A DNA stretch of 64,000 nucleotides from NCBI GenBank assembly GCA_016617855.1, contig JAECUM010096226.1:1-64000 (forward strand), written 5' to 3'. Shown here one piece after another: positions 22,361-34,497 of the stretch. The notes below the pieces were generated by a model that saw nothing but the letters and a program-made list of their open reading frames with translations, did not search any database and had not been told where the DNA came from. Origin of the DNA: Megalonaias nervosa. Taxonomy: Eukaryota > Mollusca > Bivalvia > Unionida > Unionidae. The stretch's first letter is position 1. Each line of letters starts with the position of its first letter. The position numbers and the translations under genes were made by a program.

Positions 22361-22739
22361 TATTCTATAAATATAGCATTGTATCTAATAAAACAATTAA
22401 GATTTTATTAATTACATTTCATGGTATGTAAACATTTCTGGGCAAAAATATTATTTAATTTTTCTCATCTGATTTTCAAGTACAAAAAAAATTAGTGAAA
22501 TCCTAATAAGAAAAAAGTTTTCCATTTCATGATAAATTAAAGGGATAAAAATAATTGAGATTTTTAAGGATCAATGGAATGAAAAGAGAAAGACAGAGCA
22601 CAAAACTTACAGATAATATGGTAGTATTGAAAACAACAAATAATAAGACAATACAGAATCTTAAGTTCATGCCACATTCGAGAGAAAAAATTCCAAATTC
22701 TATTTTCTATGCATATATTATTCATCAAAGAGAACTGCA

Positions 22740-22942
22740 TTACAGACAGAACTCCCTCATTATAACACTAACCACTGAGACCCTACAGTATACAGCCTTG
22801 TAATGAGACCACCTTATAACAAACAAAATGACGCACATAATTTTAATATCAATTAATGAAATGGGATCCATGAATAGTAGCTTTGTAACAGGAACAGTGT
22901 TATAATGATGGGTGTTGTAAAAAGAGGATAAGTGCTGTATCA
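22740..22942. mobile_element. Family B Tigger-like MITE, about 200 bp
   Basis: Starts ACAGAACTCCCTCATTATAA, has the internal GAAATGGGATCCATGA block, and ends with the inverted GTTATAATGATGGGTGTTGT. The same structure recurs in at least six more places. Confidence 0.6.
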
Positions 22943-23339
22943 CATTTAAAAGCCAGGGAAAAAAAGCATAGTCAATGCAAAATGGGGGTGGGAGACTACA
23001 TGCAATTCAAACCTCTCTTAAAAATAAAAGAAAAACATTTTTTTTTTAAATATGTAGTTATGATCAAGATTTTGCATGCAGGCTGTATGAACACAAAGAT
23101 GGCAAAGTGATAATCATTGCATAAATCCACACCTTTTTGTTTTTTCTTACTTCTGACACCCTGATCCCACTGCAGTGTCCATACTTTATCCTTTTACAAA
23201 ATAAATTATTTGCAATTTTACCTACGTTACTTTGAGGTTTGACAGGCTGATTTAAAGTCATAAATCAACCAGTAATGTCTGCCACAATCCATGTGCTGGA
23301 AACTAGTTTACAAATGAAAAAAAAAAATGGCATTACAAC
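22943..23339. other. Intron sequence, no feature recognised
   Basis: T-run near 23038-23047; otherwise unassigned. Confidence 0.4.
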
Positions 23340-23540
23340 AAGTTTTTGACACATATCTGCCAAAGTTACAACAAAGAAGAAACAAAGTTTGCCACAACAT
23401 TACTGCAAATAAGTAACAAGTTTGCCACAAAGTAACTACAAACAAGTAACAAGTTTGTCTTAAAGTAACTACATATATGTATCAAGTTTGTCATAAAGTT
23501 ACTACAAATAAGTAAAAATGGTACCAAGTCTACAGCAAAT
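23340..23540. repeat. Degenerate tandem repeat, about 33-bp unit
   Basis: Units like AAGTAACTACAAACAAGTAA CAAGTTTGCCACA, about five copies. Confidence 0.75.
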
Positions 23541-24217
23541 GGCAAATCTAGTGAATCTAGGTCACACCTTCCTAACGTGTTGATGACAAACAATAGTGTA
23601 AATGAGCAAACTGTCAGGAGGTGAATGTTCATTGTCTTCTAGAAATGTTAAAAGTATAATGATCATGTCAGTTATGAAGTGTACCATGACCTTCATCTTC
23701 AAGATGCCGAATGTGGAGTACCGCTTGCTTGCTGTCTGTGAATTATACACTGGCTATAGCAAGTTTTGTCCTTCTCACCAAGTGTTGTCGATATTTGGAG
23801 CAGGAATTTTTAAGAAAAAAGTAATGTTGACATTTGATCCTTGAAGTGAGTGAGGTACAATAATTAAACCGAAGCTATACTGTGCAAAATTTATTTCACA
23901 GCAAAAGTGTTCCACCAAAACACTAAAAGCAACATATTCAAAATAAAAACACAACGCACTTTGCATGTTAGCAAACTTTGAACATTTAAAAAAATGCAAA
24001 AAAGCATGAAAGTTTAATGATAGACAAAAATAAATATCTGTAGATAATACACAAACCTTCAGCATCATGTTTCACCCTTTTGAGTTTTTTACCTATTAGA
24101 AGTGAAATGTATACTTATTACATGGCAAAAAATGTATGTGATATGAACATTAAGATACAACATTTTTTAGATGATCATGATTCTCTACTTAAAATGTGTA
24201 ATAATTTAACTGCAAAT

Positions 24218-24385
24218 AAGAATGTGTCAGGATAATGTGACTGGGTGGGACATTATGCTACATGTCTGCGGCATGATGCCCCAGTGCTAGACATCACTAT
24301 AAACTGCCACACTGCAGACATCATAGCGATATGACTGAAAAATTGTTAAAGCTACGTTAAAAGTCCAAATCACATCACATCACAG
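24218..24385 (+). mobile_element. SINE family 1, 5'-truncated
   Basis: Starts inside the body (GTCAGGATAATGTGACTGGG), continues GATGCCCCAGTGCTAGACAT, and ends AAAGCTACGTTAAAAGTCC with a CATCACATCA tail. The tRNA head is missing. Confidence 0.8.
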
Positions 24386-24849
24386 CAAATAAGAAACATT
24401 ACCTCTGACAAGTTATAATGGGTCAAGGATGGATGAGAACAGGGTAACACTGCCATATAAAATGTGTGGGTACAGACTTGATCAGTTCTAAAAGACCTAA
24501 GCTTTTTAAGGGAACAATCACTTCCAAAATTTTACAACTTTCTGTAATCAAAGGGCACACACCTTTTCATATAGTAGAGTAGTTCCCTCCTCCTCCTCCC
24601 CCCCCCCCTCCAACATACCACTTCCTGCATTCTGGATGAAGCAGCAAATGTGAAAATGAAATGTTGAATTGTAACTGAACCATAACAAGAGACAAAGGAA
24701 AAGTGACCAATTTATAAATTAAAGAAAATACTTGAAAATTTCCAATAAATTTTCTCATTATTGCCATCAACAAGTACATTAATATTTCTTTCACGGGTAA
24801 AAATGAGGATGAACATCAAATTTTTGATCCAGACTGTAAATACAAACCT

Positions 24850-25870
24850 AACATATGAAACAAGACACCCAAGTGAGCATGAGGTTTCTCACCTGGCTGA
24901 CATCTGCCCAACTGATGAAGGCAAGAGCAGATAGACAAGAAAATCTATTAACAGGATTCTTTATAAAGGAACTGCATCCGATGTTGCTGACTCCATATGC
25001 TGTGCCACAACTGTTTCAAGGTCTCTGGGGGGTTTTTTTGTTCTATCTTTATCCATATTTGATGGCACACCAATGTCATTTGTAAATAAAATGGAAGGGT
25101 CTTCATGCCAACTAGACACCTAATCTGCCAAAGTTGTTCAAATTCTGTGAAAGTGCTCATTTGATATCTGTTTAGCAATGTGGCCATAATCTGATTGCAG
25201 ACTGGTATAATCTGTATAAACCTGAAATGTCCTCAATGATGAATGCTTAATGTCAAAAATTTTGGCAAAATTCTGTTGAGCAGTTTTTTAGGGATGTTAT
25301 TAAATAATTTTTCTATCTTTTAGTAAAGATGGTCATATTTGACAGTGAATAGACATAACTGAATCGGTTTTTTTTTCATACCAAAATTCTTCCTGTCAAA
25401 TTTAGTTAAATTATGTGACTTTTGAGAAGTTATCTTATAAATTTGATAGGGATCAGAGTTATTTGTCAACAAAAATGTAACCCCTTTATATCAGACTGAT
25501 ATGTATCAAATTTAGTCAAATTCTCTTCAGCAATTTTGTGAAGATGATGTTGACCAGTTTTTCTATATTTAGTAACAGTAGCCATATTTTCTGCAGATTG
25601 GTATAATTTTTAAACATCTTAATATCCTCAAGCTTTCTGTCGTATTTATTGAATTCTATGGAGCAGTTTTTTGAGACGATGTCATCTAAAGTTTTTCAAG
25701 TTTATACAAACAGTGGTCATAGGATGATAAATATTATTTGTAAGAGTTTGAAAACCTGGCTGGATGCATTTCATAAAATTTGGTCAAAATCTGTTACACA
25801 GGTTTTAAAGGTTTTTCTATTCGTAGTAATGGTGGCAATATTTTACGTCGAACTGACATAATTTTGAAAA
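24850..25870. repeat. Degenerate tandem repeats related to 15480-17540
   Basis: Diverged units with phrases like ATATTTGATGGCACACCAAT, GTCAAATTCTGTTGAGCAG-type and TTTTTCTATCTTTTAGTA. Confidence 0.6.
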
Positions 25871-26137
25871 AAATTAAGTTATTTATACCAATTTGTTTTC
25901 ACAATGGATGATGCAAGAGGCATGCCAATTGTTAGGTCATATCATAAATGTACTTGGCATCATGCAAAACTCACTATCCTCCACTATTTGTTAAAGAATA
26001 GCAATGTAAGGGATATTTTATACTCTGGGACCAAATTTAAATAGATTTTACACGTAATTTGTGATAGCCTGGCTTATGGTAAATACAAAATACATAAAGT
26101 TTATCTGTAATCATCCAAAGTTAAATTATAACATTAC

Positions 26138-26251
26138 ATTGTGATTCATCTGATCCGTCATCACAGTCGACCTCGCCATCACACTTCCAGGTACTGGGAA
26201 TGCATGTATAGGGGGCTTCCTGGCAACGAAAGAGGTCTCTACCACAATCCC
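26138..26251 (-). CDS. LRP1: LRP1-type receptor, exon b: LDLa module 2
   Basis: A 114-nt, phase 1-1 exon between acceptor ATTTTAG (ending 26252) and donor GTAATG (26137-26132). It encodes [20 protein letters not shown], then [17 protein letters not shown], with the final Cys completed by the next exon. Six cysteines, the F-x-C hydrophobic core, the aromatic calcium ligand W and the full C-D-G-x-x-D-C-x-D-G-S-D-E cage make this a canonical LDL-receptor class A repeat able to bind calcium and basic ligands. The atypical +4 to +6 donor positions are accepted because frame and split codons close exactly on both sides. Confidence 0.92.
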
Positions 26252-26669
26252 CTAAAATGAAATAAAGCATAATTCTTTAATAAATCAGTTTTTGTGATAC
26301 TGAAAATTGTGGGTAAATATATTTTTAATCTGTGAAATAATTACAATAATTACATGTAATATAAATTGGTTTCATTTCCTTAGAATTATTTTAGCATAAA
26401 TTGGCCAAGTGTAAGTCTCAAATTTAACTGTACCCTGGCTGTAAATAATAAGAAATTTCTATAGTTCATTTGTATCATTTAATGCCTGCATATCATGACA
26501 ATGTCTTCACAGTCCCAGTATGTACATGTGAAAATAATATATAATATACATGTTTTCTACCACATACAACCAGTTGCATATTAATTTATTAAGTAACTTT
26601 AGTGTCATATCATGTCAAAAATTGCATCATGAAAATGACATAACATACATCAACATGACATGAAGTATA

Positions 26670-26815
26670 CAGAGAGGCAAAGTGGCAATGAGTCAGGTGA
26701 AATAGTACTGAGACAGGTAAAATAGTATTTAGTCTGGTAAAATAGTACGGAGACAGGTAAAAATAGTATCAAGACAAGGAAAATGGCATTGAGACATTTA
26801 AAGTGGTACTGGTCC
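26670..26815. repeat. Degenerate tandem repeat, about 20-bp unit
   Basis: Repeats of GAGACAGGTAAAATAGTA with variants, about seven copies. Confidence 0.75.
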
Positions 26816-27037
26816 CTATTTTCAATCAGCTGATGAAAACAAACTTTTCATTCTATCATTTATTTTCTCAGGGAATTCCATAAGTCTCTAAAGAGGACAT
26901 CTCTATACAGCTCAAGTTACTGCCTGCCTATCAAATCCTAAAATGGGGAAGCTACTATGAAAGGACAATTTAAGTCTGCAAGATTTCCAGAGTTGCTTCC
27001 CTTTGATTTAAAAAAATGTGACTATACATGAGCAGAA

Positions 27038-27480
27038 GGAATCGGGCCACAATTAATAATTCCAGTTCAGTACCCACAAATGTAGTCCCAGTCTATTTTT
27101 AGAGCATTTTTTCCTGTCTCCGTTTGGTGGTGATACAAGAGTTAGATTTAGGCATTCTTCGTATGGATTTAAAGGCAATTGTTTATTCTTTAGAAAATGA
27201 GCTTATGATGTGGTTTTCTGTGTGTGTTTCGGCAACAGTGTACAGTGAGTAATAAGGTCTTGGTGATGATCCGGAACTGAAATCTGTGTTCCATTGCACG
27301 TTGGTTTGTTTACAGTCAAGCCTTTCAAAAAAATACCGGTGAACCTTTGACAATAACTTCACCGTGAAGTCATCTTTGAAGGTATTTTAAATTAACATAT
27401 GATTTGTATTGATTGTCACACAGTGGAAAGTTCAGTACTGAGAAACAAATGTAGAGAATATATAGTAAAATTAATTGTGT
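27038..27480. repeat. Dispersed repeat E, copy 2
   Basis: Same orientation and order as 18112-18540, with an extra segment near 27230-27270. The ends show CACAATTA and its complement, but the outer GGTC is lost at the right end. Confidence 0.75.
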
Positions 27481-27549
27481 TCTACGGCCAGAAAGGATTT
27501 ACCAAAGACAAACTTGAAAAATTTTCAACATCTAATCAAATATATAATT

Positions 27550-27745
27550 CACTGTGCTCCCTTATATCAGTGTAATTCACGCAAGTTTTAGAAGCAGACC
27601 ACCTTACTGATGAGATCACCTAATGTTGAGGTTTTCTAAAAGCATGAGTATAATTATTATATAATGAAACAGGATCCATGAACAAGCATGCTTTGTAACA
27701 TGGATTACTTTACTCCAAGGTACCTTATAGTGAGGGAACAATGCA
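27550..27745. mobile_element. Family B Tigger-like MITE, diverged
   Basis: Begins GTGCTCCCTTATATCAGTG, has CCACCTTACTGATGAGATCA and AAACAGGATCCATGAACAAG, and ends CCTTATAGTGAGGGAACAAT. Confidence 0.55.
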
Positions 27746-28699
27746 TTTTCCCAGTGTTGTACCTATGATCCCATGGGTAGGGGACAGTGTCCATCTGTCC
27801 ATCAAACTGAGCAACACATAAGATTGCTCTGAGACAAAAACTGTTTGCTCAAATCTTTAATTGAGAAGTAATGGTCAAAAACAATGCAAACTGGTGCACA
27901 GGGGTAACAAGTTGGAGGACATTATGGCCAAAACGTTTGTAAAACATGCAATTCCAAGCTCAAGGTGCAATGCCATATTCCAGATGAATTTTTTTTTATT
28001 GCATAAACCTTTATAATTACCTGAGAAAAGAAGCAATTCATAAAAGAGAACAAAATGGGTCTCTTATGACATATGGCTGACAAAAGCCCATAAAAAGATG
28101 GTGCTCTACTAATGAAAGAGACACAGCACACACACAAGCACACAAAGCACGATGGGCACAGGCCCATACCATTTGCATTTTGGCCTTAATATGTACATTT
28201 TGGGGGGTCTCCCACATGATAAAGATACTGATGTTTATGATAGGGTTGATGTAATTCAATCATTAAAAGACCAAAGCCGAAGATATGTTCCTTGGCCCAA
28301 ATCATTACCTCCTGTCATGGAACGTACCTTACAAATCAAGATCATGCACTGGAAAGTACCTGACACAATGACTGACAGGTAATGCTTAATACCTATCCAG
28401 CCATTATTAATTGTAGATGGAGGCCAATAGTCTGCTGTTCATAACACCATGAGAATGACCAATAGGTATTTTGCTATTTACACTTTGTTTAGCATGGATA
28501 GATAACTTATATCCAAGTGTTTAATCAATCAGTCCTTGAGTAATATATCATACTATCCCTTTTCTAGTGACCAAATAGTTTTGAATTAATTTCCTGCATG
28601 CACATCAATTTTCTACAGACATGACAAATGAGTTCACAATTTGATACTAAATATTCCATAGGTCAAAGGTGAAAACATTAATCAAGGCCAAGAGTACTG

Positions 28700-28800
28700 G
28701 TACAATGCATTTCAAATTTATTTGTCTCATATGGCTGATTTAATCTCACATGGCTGATTTTATATCACATGGGTGATTAATCTATCATGGCTGATTTGGA
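28700..28800. repeat. Short tandem repeat of about 22 bp, four copies
   Basis: Repeats of CTCATATGGCTGATTTAATC. Confidence 0.75.
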
Positions 28801-29477
28801 GTTCAATACAGATGTTTAATCCATATTTCTGTATCACACAACCAGACTGGAACTATTTTTGTATTTTCCCCCAGAACAAATACTCATTGATATTCATCTG
28901 CACTTTTTATGTATCCAATTATTTTGCATTTCATTTGCATTCTACAGATAAAAGTATTTGGAATGGATAAAAAAGGAGGGTATGTAATAAATACAAAACA
29001 ATGTTCACAGTTTGGTCAGAGTTGAGGGGAAAGATTGCATTTTTATGGTTTATGAATATGTCTTGCCCATCAGGTCTCTACAAATCCCTACACCATATCA
29101 AACTCAATCATTCTGCCGAATCGGGCAAAACACACATACTGTATATGGTTTGGTGTATAGAATGTTGGAAGATGGATACACCAATAGATGGGATTTATCT
29201 AAGCCAAACAAAACGGTTTGTGATGAAAACTGAACAATATTTATTCCTTGTTAATGTGATATCATGATAATTAAAAAAATCCCACACACAAGTCCTATAT
29301 CTTTGAATTAGATTTCAATTTTCATGGTTTTGTAAAAAAAAATACATTTTTTCTGTGCCTAAATTTGGGGGGGGGGGGCATAATGTTTCCATAGAAGGAT
29401 CATTGTTTGCTGTATATTTGCTTTAAATTTATGGTTTGTGGGTACCACAAAATCCATGAAAATTAATGAATTCACAG
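28801..29477. other. Intron sequence, no feature recognised
   Basis: Contains a G-run at 29369-29377. Overlapping open frames at 29001-29267 have no recognisable product. Confidence 0.4.
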
Positions 29478-29855
29478 GTAGGACAAGCATCTCTGAATGT
29501 CTCACATTTGTAATATTTATCACACTACAAAGAGGCAGAAAAAATATTTCAGACTCTCTCACATTTGAAATATTCATCACAGCACATGCAGGCTGGGCAA
29601 AGATCTCAAAATGTCTCACATTTGTAATAAATGTATTCATCACAATACATGGAGGCAGAACAAATATTTCAGAATGTCTCACATTTGATATATTCATCAC
29701 CGTACATGTAGGCTGGACAAATAATTGCCTCATATTTGTAGTATTCATCATAGTACATGCAGACATAACACATATCAAAATATCTCACATATGTAATATT
29801 CACTGTAGTACATGAAAGCTTGACAAATATCTCACATCTGTAATATTCATCACAA
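29478..29855. repeat. Minisatellite, about 55-60 bp unit, about seven copies
   Basis: The unit includes TCTCACATTTGTAATATTCA then TCACAGTACATGCAGGCTGG and ACAAATATCTCAGAATG. It starts about 35-40 bp inside the intron after the LDLa-1 exon (donor 29890). Open frames on both strands follow the repeat and are not called as genes. Confidence 0.9.
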
Positions 29856-29890
29856 AAGAACAGAAAAAGTATGAGAACAAGAAAACATAC

Positions 29891-30031
29891 CACAATTATT
29901 TTCATCTGAGCCATCGGGACAATCGGGCTCGGTATCACAAAGCCATGATGGATGTATACACCTGAGCTGGGATTTAGGGTCAGAGTTGTTGTATGACGGG
30001 CATGGCACCTGTAGTATTCCCTGACAGACTG
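29891..30031 (-). CDS. LRP1: LRP1-type receptor, exon a: LDLa module 1 (first exon seen)
   Basis: A 141-nt, phase 1-1 exon between acceptor TTTTACAG (ending 30032) and donor GTATGT (29890-29885). After two bases it encodes VCQGILQVPCPSYNNSDPKS, then QLRCIHPSWLCDTEPDC and PDGSDENNC. The second half is a textbook LDLa repeat: W-x-C-D-T-x-x-D-C-x-D-G-S-D-E-x-x-C. Between the second and third cysteine are 14 residues instead of the usual five to seven, with a sequon (NNS). The final base starts the Gly that joins to LDLa-2. An upstream exon with the start codon and signal peptide, ending in phase 1, is required; I did not find it in the remaining 34 kb. Confidence 0.9.
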
Positions 30032-30660
30032 CTGTAAAAGTGAAAAAGGTGTCTGATTCAGAGTTTTAAAAAATTCAAATTTCCTAGCGGTCCCAAACAA
30101 TATCAGTTAAGTTATGCAACTAATTTAAATGTATCTGTCTGATGTGCTGCAATGTTCTGGGCAAGTACATACATATTTAAGCTGCCCAGGTGAATTTTCA
30201 ACTTGTACAGGGTCAAGTAAAATCGGGGTGGGGTGGAAGAGAGGTAAACGTGTGTGTGGCTTGTCCTGACACATCAGAATGATGCAAACCAAAAAGACAA
30301 ATAAATCTCTTCCCTAAAAAGTAATGTACCTATATTCACTAAAATAAAAAATGTATATTCAAAACCTAAACAAAAAATTACACCATTCAAGTGCTAGTGA
30401 TTATTAGATGAACAGCAGGCAATTCTATGTTACGGATTCCATAAACATGGATACAGTGGGGCTTAATTTCCATTAATACTTATAAATGAAGAAAAAACAT
30501 TTTATATTATTCATCTCCCCATAAAAGCATTTTGCATATGTTCCCATCTTATACCTTCAGAGAACTATACCAATGAACTGTATACATCAATGTGACAAAA
30601 ATATGGCAAACTCAAGCACCAGAAATTTCAATAACAGGAGTTAACAAAATGCAGAACCAA

Positions 30661-30687
30661 GGTGTGTGTATGTGTGTGTGTGTGTGT

Positions 30688-30756
<69 letters not shown>

Positions 30757-30760
30757 CATA
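30661..30760. repeat. Compound (TG)n(TC)n(TA)n(CATA)n microsatellite
   Basis: Three dinucleotide tracts in direct succession, then a short tetranucleotide tract. Confidence 0.95.
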
Positions 30761-30924
30761 CATACATGTATATTGCATTGCAATCAAGATTGCTCAAACC
30801 ATTGGGTAATGTATACAAATGCACATTTTGGGCACAAAAAAATTGAATTTAATGTCTTTCATGTAATATTGTTTAATGCACAAATACTAAAAAATACCAT
30901 ATATCTCATAACATAATAAGCTGG

Positions 30925-31145
30925 TAGATTAGACTCTAATGCTTGTAAGTCCAGTCCAAATGTAACCCTGATCTGACATTGCATAATGTATTGGCAAATC
31001 TGGGTCTGCATTGTTGGTTCTACTGATTACTACTAACATACTGCACAGAGCCAGATCAGTGGGTGCATTACATGACAGCAGATCTAGGTCCATGCAGTTT
31101 CCATCTTGATCTGACTTTTAAGCGAGTATATATGGTATCCTGTTT
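30925..31145. mobile_element. Small TIR element, family A
   Basis: Nearly intact: starts with TGTAAGTCCAGTCCAAATGT, has the internal GGCAAATCTGGGTCTGCA and inverted CAGCAGATCTAGGTCCATGC, and ends TTTTAAGCGAGTATATATGG. Confidence 0.7.
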
Positions 31146-31454
31146 GTGAAATTACAAGTACCATATTCCCTCACTATAATGAAAGCTGATATGATACAAC
31201 TAAAATGAACAATACAGCCTATTTCACCATTGAGAATTGCTATAAAAAAAACATCAAACACTGCAGCAATAATACTGTTTTATATCACTGAGTATCAATC
31301 CTCCTTAACTGAGGAGTTAGAATTCAATTACCTATGACCAATGGGACAGGTTATCAGCTTAGGTCTGGTATGAGTAATTTTATCAAGTTACACAATGCAG
31401 ATCAACATGAGGAGAATGTTGCTACAACCTGAACAAAAATATACCAAAACAAAC

Positions 31455-31735
31455 CAGTACTCTCTCATTATAATGCTATCCATGGGGGCCAGTAATCCAC
31501 CTTACAGTAAGACCACAGACTTATAATTTTATTATCACTTAATGAAATGGAATCCATGACCATACTTGCATTATACAGGAATCATGTTATAATGATAAGC
31601 CTTATAGTGAGACTGCCTTATAATGATGTTCATTATACATGCAACTTCACTATCATTTAATGAAATAGGACCCATGACCATACTTGCCTTATACAGGAAT
31701 GGTGTTATAACGATAGGCCTTATAACAAGTAAGTG
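31455..31735. mobile_element. Family B Tigger-like MITE with internal duplication
   Basis: Starts CAGTACTCTCTCATTATAAT. The internal block (TTAATGAAATGGAATCCATG, CTTGCATTATACAGGAATCA, ATAATGATAAGCCTTATAGT) occurs twice, about 120 bp apart. It is the same period as the array at 57555-58600. Confidence 0.65.
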
Positions 31736-32119
31736 CTATATATAGTAACTTGGAACCCAAATATCTCAGAAACGAGTAATTTGATTTTGCTCAGATTTTG
31801 TAGTTGTTGTCCTTTTTGTTCAAGCAACAATTCTAGCATTTCAAACTTGTTTTGCATATGGAAAGATTTTCTTAAGTAAATGAACATGGGCAGGACCAAG
31901 AAGAAATTTAGCATGTACATCCTGAATGTAATTTTTTTTCCTCTGTGATAAACCCTGGTTACCTGCTTTGTGCATTTTTGGAATAGCCTGGCTTATCAAT
32001 GACAAGAGCCTTTCCATTTACACACCTCTCCCTCGTTATAAGGCCCTTGATTAAAACAGGAATTCTGCTTATGGTAATATTCCATTTTATAATTCAGTCA
32101 TATAATTATATGCATCATG

Positions 32120-32215
32120 TACTGGGTATGTGAGGAAATTTTCAATAGCTTCCTGTGTGTTGGTGGTTCTTCCCGTGGATTTCCTGTGTTCTTCCTCCAA
32201 CAGCCAAACTAGCAA
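32120..32215 (+). mobile_element. SINE family 2 fragment
   Basis: Body phrases GGGTATGTGAGGAAATTTTC, TAGCTTCCTGTGTGTTGGTG and GTTCTTCCTCCAACA; head and tail missing. Confidence 0.6.
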
Positions 32216-34497
32216 AAAGGAAATTTTCAACACATGTTTTTTTTTACTTGTCCATTTAAAAACAGATCTTCATATTTTACAGGATTCATGACATCATCAG
32301 TTACATGCTGCATGATTGATTCTACATGATCAAGACAAAGGAAGCTCACAACTGGAATGGACTCATAAATGTGCAATTTTCTAATGATGGTCCATGTTTG
32401 TACAAACACCTTTCACTCAAATACACATGTAATGGCTTCTCTCTGGTACGTTGTCATACTTTTGATGTTAAACTTACAAAGTATTTCTTTACAGTCAAGA
32501 GCTTCCACCATTTTCAGCTGTTGTACAATGCACTGCAGTTACATGCTATTGGTTAGCTGGCATTACATACTAAGGAAGGCCACTCATAAAATCCAATAGA
32601 TGTCGCTAGGACAAAGCACTGAAATATCTGATCAATCCACCAAAGTGTAGATAGATAGATAGGGTTAACATATCAGAACCTTGGCTAGTGAAAATGGGGG
32701 GGGGTTTAGAGATTTTAACGTGGCATCGAGTGATTTCAGTGCAATGCAATACATTACAACATGCTGGTTTTAATCATGAACCTAATAAACTGGAAAAATA
32801 GACCGTTTCATATAATGTTTGATGGGTTTGTGCTGTACGGCAACTTGTGAGTTTTCAATAAATTCTTTTATTTAAAATACTGCATCAAAATGAAAATTAT
32901 TTGTATGCATTTGTTTAAAGTGGAACTTTCACACCATCTTTTTTGGGTAAAATTTACCCATCATAAAAGGAGTTAGAAAACTAGACGAAAATAAAGAATA
33001 ATGATCCATTATAGACATTTTCACCTTATCCATAATTCCTTCAAAAGTAAGACAGATTTGAGAGAACCAACTAAAACAAAATGGAACATAACTTTTATTA
33101 TTAAATGAAAATCCTCTCTGGTCACACAACAGGTGGCATATGGTAGCATACTGACATGTATCCAATGAAAATGGGTCACAAATATAACATACACACGCTA
33201 AGGATTCCAAATAAATGTTGGAGGGAAAGAAGAATAAAGATGTCTATACTGTGATAGAGATAACTTCAGATATATGATTATACTGGAAAAGACATCTGGG
33301 TAATCTGCTAAACAGATTAGAAGATGTAGAGTTAGAAAGGTATTAGTTACGCAATTAGATTAACAGATTTCGAGTGGATTAGATGAGTGGATTAATGGGG
33401 AAGAATAGGTACAGTATAATACTGAGAATTTTTCAAAAAAGTCAATTATACAGAGACACACATGAAAGCTTTCAAAACTTATTGTTAAGGTATGATTGAA
33501 AATTCATTGTTATTAGATTTATTATTACTATTTAAATTATAAAAATTTCTGCATTACAACATCGAAGGCATTAAAATTGAAGAATTTAAAAAAGCAGGTG
33601 TTGGCAACCAATGGCACATGTACCAACAGTGGAATACCAGACTCTCTGGAAGGGCATGTAGTACAAGTTAACGTTTTCTACTGTATTATATATATATATA
33701 ATTAAAGGGACATATATAATTTGGCAAGTCACACCACACTACAAAAAATGTGTGGTTCTGATTACCCAATCAATCCTAGTTTTCCTGCCCAACCTACTTT
33801 TTATTTAAGGAAAAAAAAAAGAAATAAGATTTGGAAATAAAACAACAACAATAAAACACAGGCAAAAAAAATATTAGCAAATGGATGCATCTACAAAGTT
33901 ACATTCTGGCTGCAAATGGCATTTATTTTCTAGTTTATGCTTCATTTTGTTATATCCAGACATAAAAAGTCTACATTTACCAACCTACCATAAACTTTTC
34001 TCAATGTAACCAGAAGCACACATATTTCTTTATCTAGCCTAACAAGGCGGCAAACTGGAAGGTCAGAGCATGAATATTTTGAAGTTACAATGTATTTGAC
34101 AAAACAAGCAGGTTCCACTTTTCATGGAGTGAATACAATTCTAATAAAGTATATTTATATTTGCAATTTATCTAATTTCCTCTGGGATTCTGCTCCCTGA
34201 ATACTGTAAACTTGTTGAAATCTTTATGATGTTTTGGACTGGAAAGCTGGTTAGCTAAAATTAATTTTACTTCGGGAGTGTTGCCTTGTTATCTGGCATG
34301 AACTAGTTCCTTGAGAGATAATCAGACCATATTTCTTGAAGCTTTGTGCCCAAGTCTAGACCTTCTCAAAAATATTGTCATTCACTGTTAACATATTATA
34401 TCATTCTTCCATTTCTGCATTGTGTATGATGACTTTACAAGCTCATTTTGCAAGCAGACTACTTTGCAAATATTTTCCTGTCAGAAGTGTGTCCGCA
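32216..34497. other. No gene seen; unassigned intron or upstream DNA
   Basis: Holds a G-run at 32694-32704, a (TA)n at about 33690-33700 and A-rich tracts. The minus-strand open frame 32929-33210 is Cys/Ser/Phe-rich and unrecognised; it looks more like a dispersed repeat than an exon. Confidence 0.4.

Noticed and set aside
23366..23632. Minus-strand frame starting MNIHLLTVCSFTLLFVINTL, like a signal peptide; possible alternative first exon
   Set aside because: It lies between LDLa-2 and LDLa-3, continues into translated tandem repeats, and has no good donor after the hydrophobic part.
28152..28382. Plus-strand 76-codon frame, MGTGPYHLHFGLNMYILGGL...
   Set aside because: No family recognised, no splice context, overlapping minus-strand frames of equal length; likely chance.
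32929..33210. Minus-strand 93-codon Cys-rich frame
   Set aside because: Cysteine spacing fits neither LDLa nor EGF; more likely a translated dispersed repeat.
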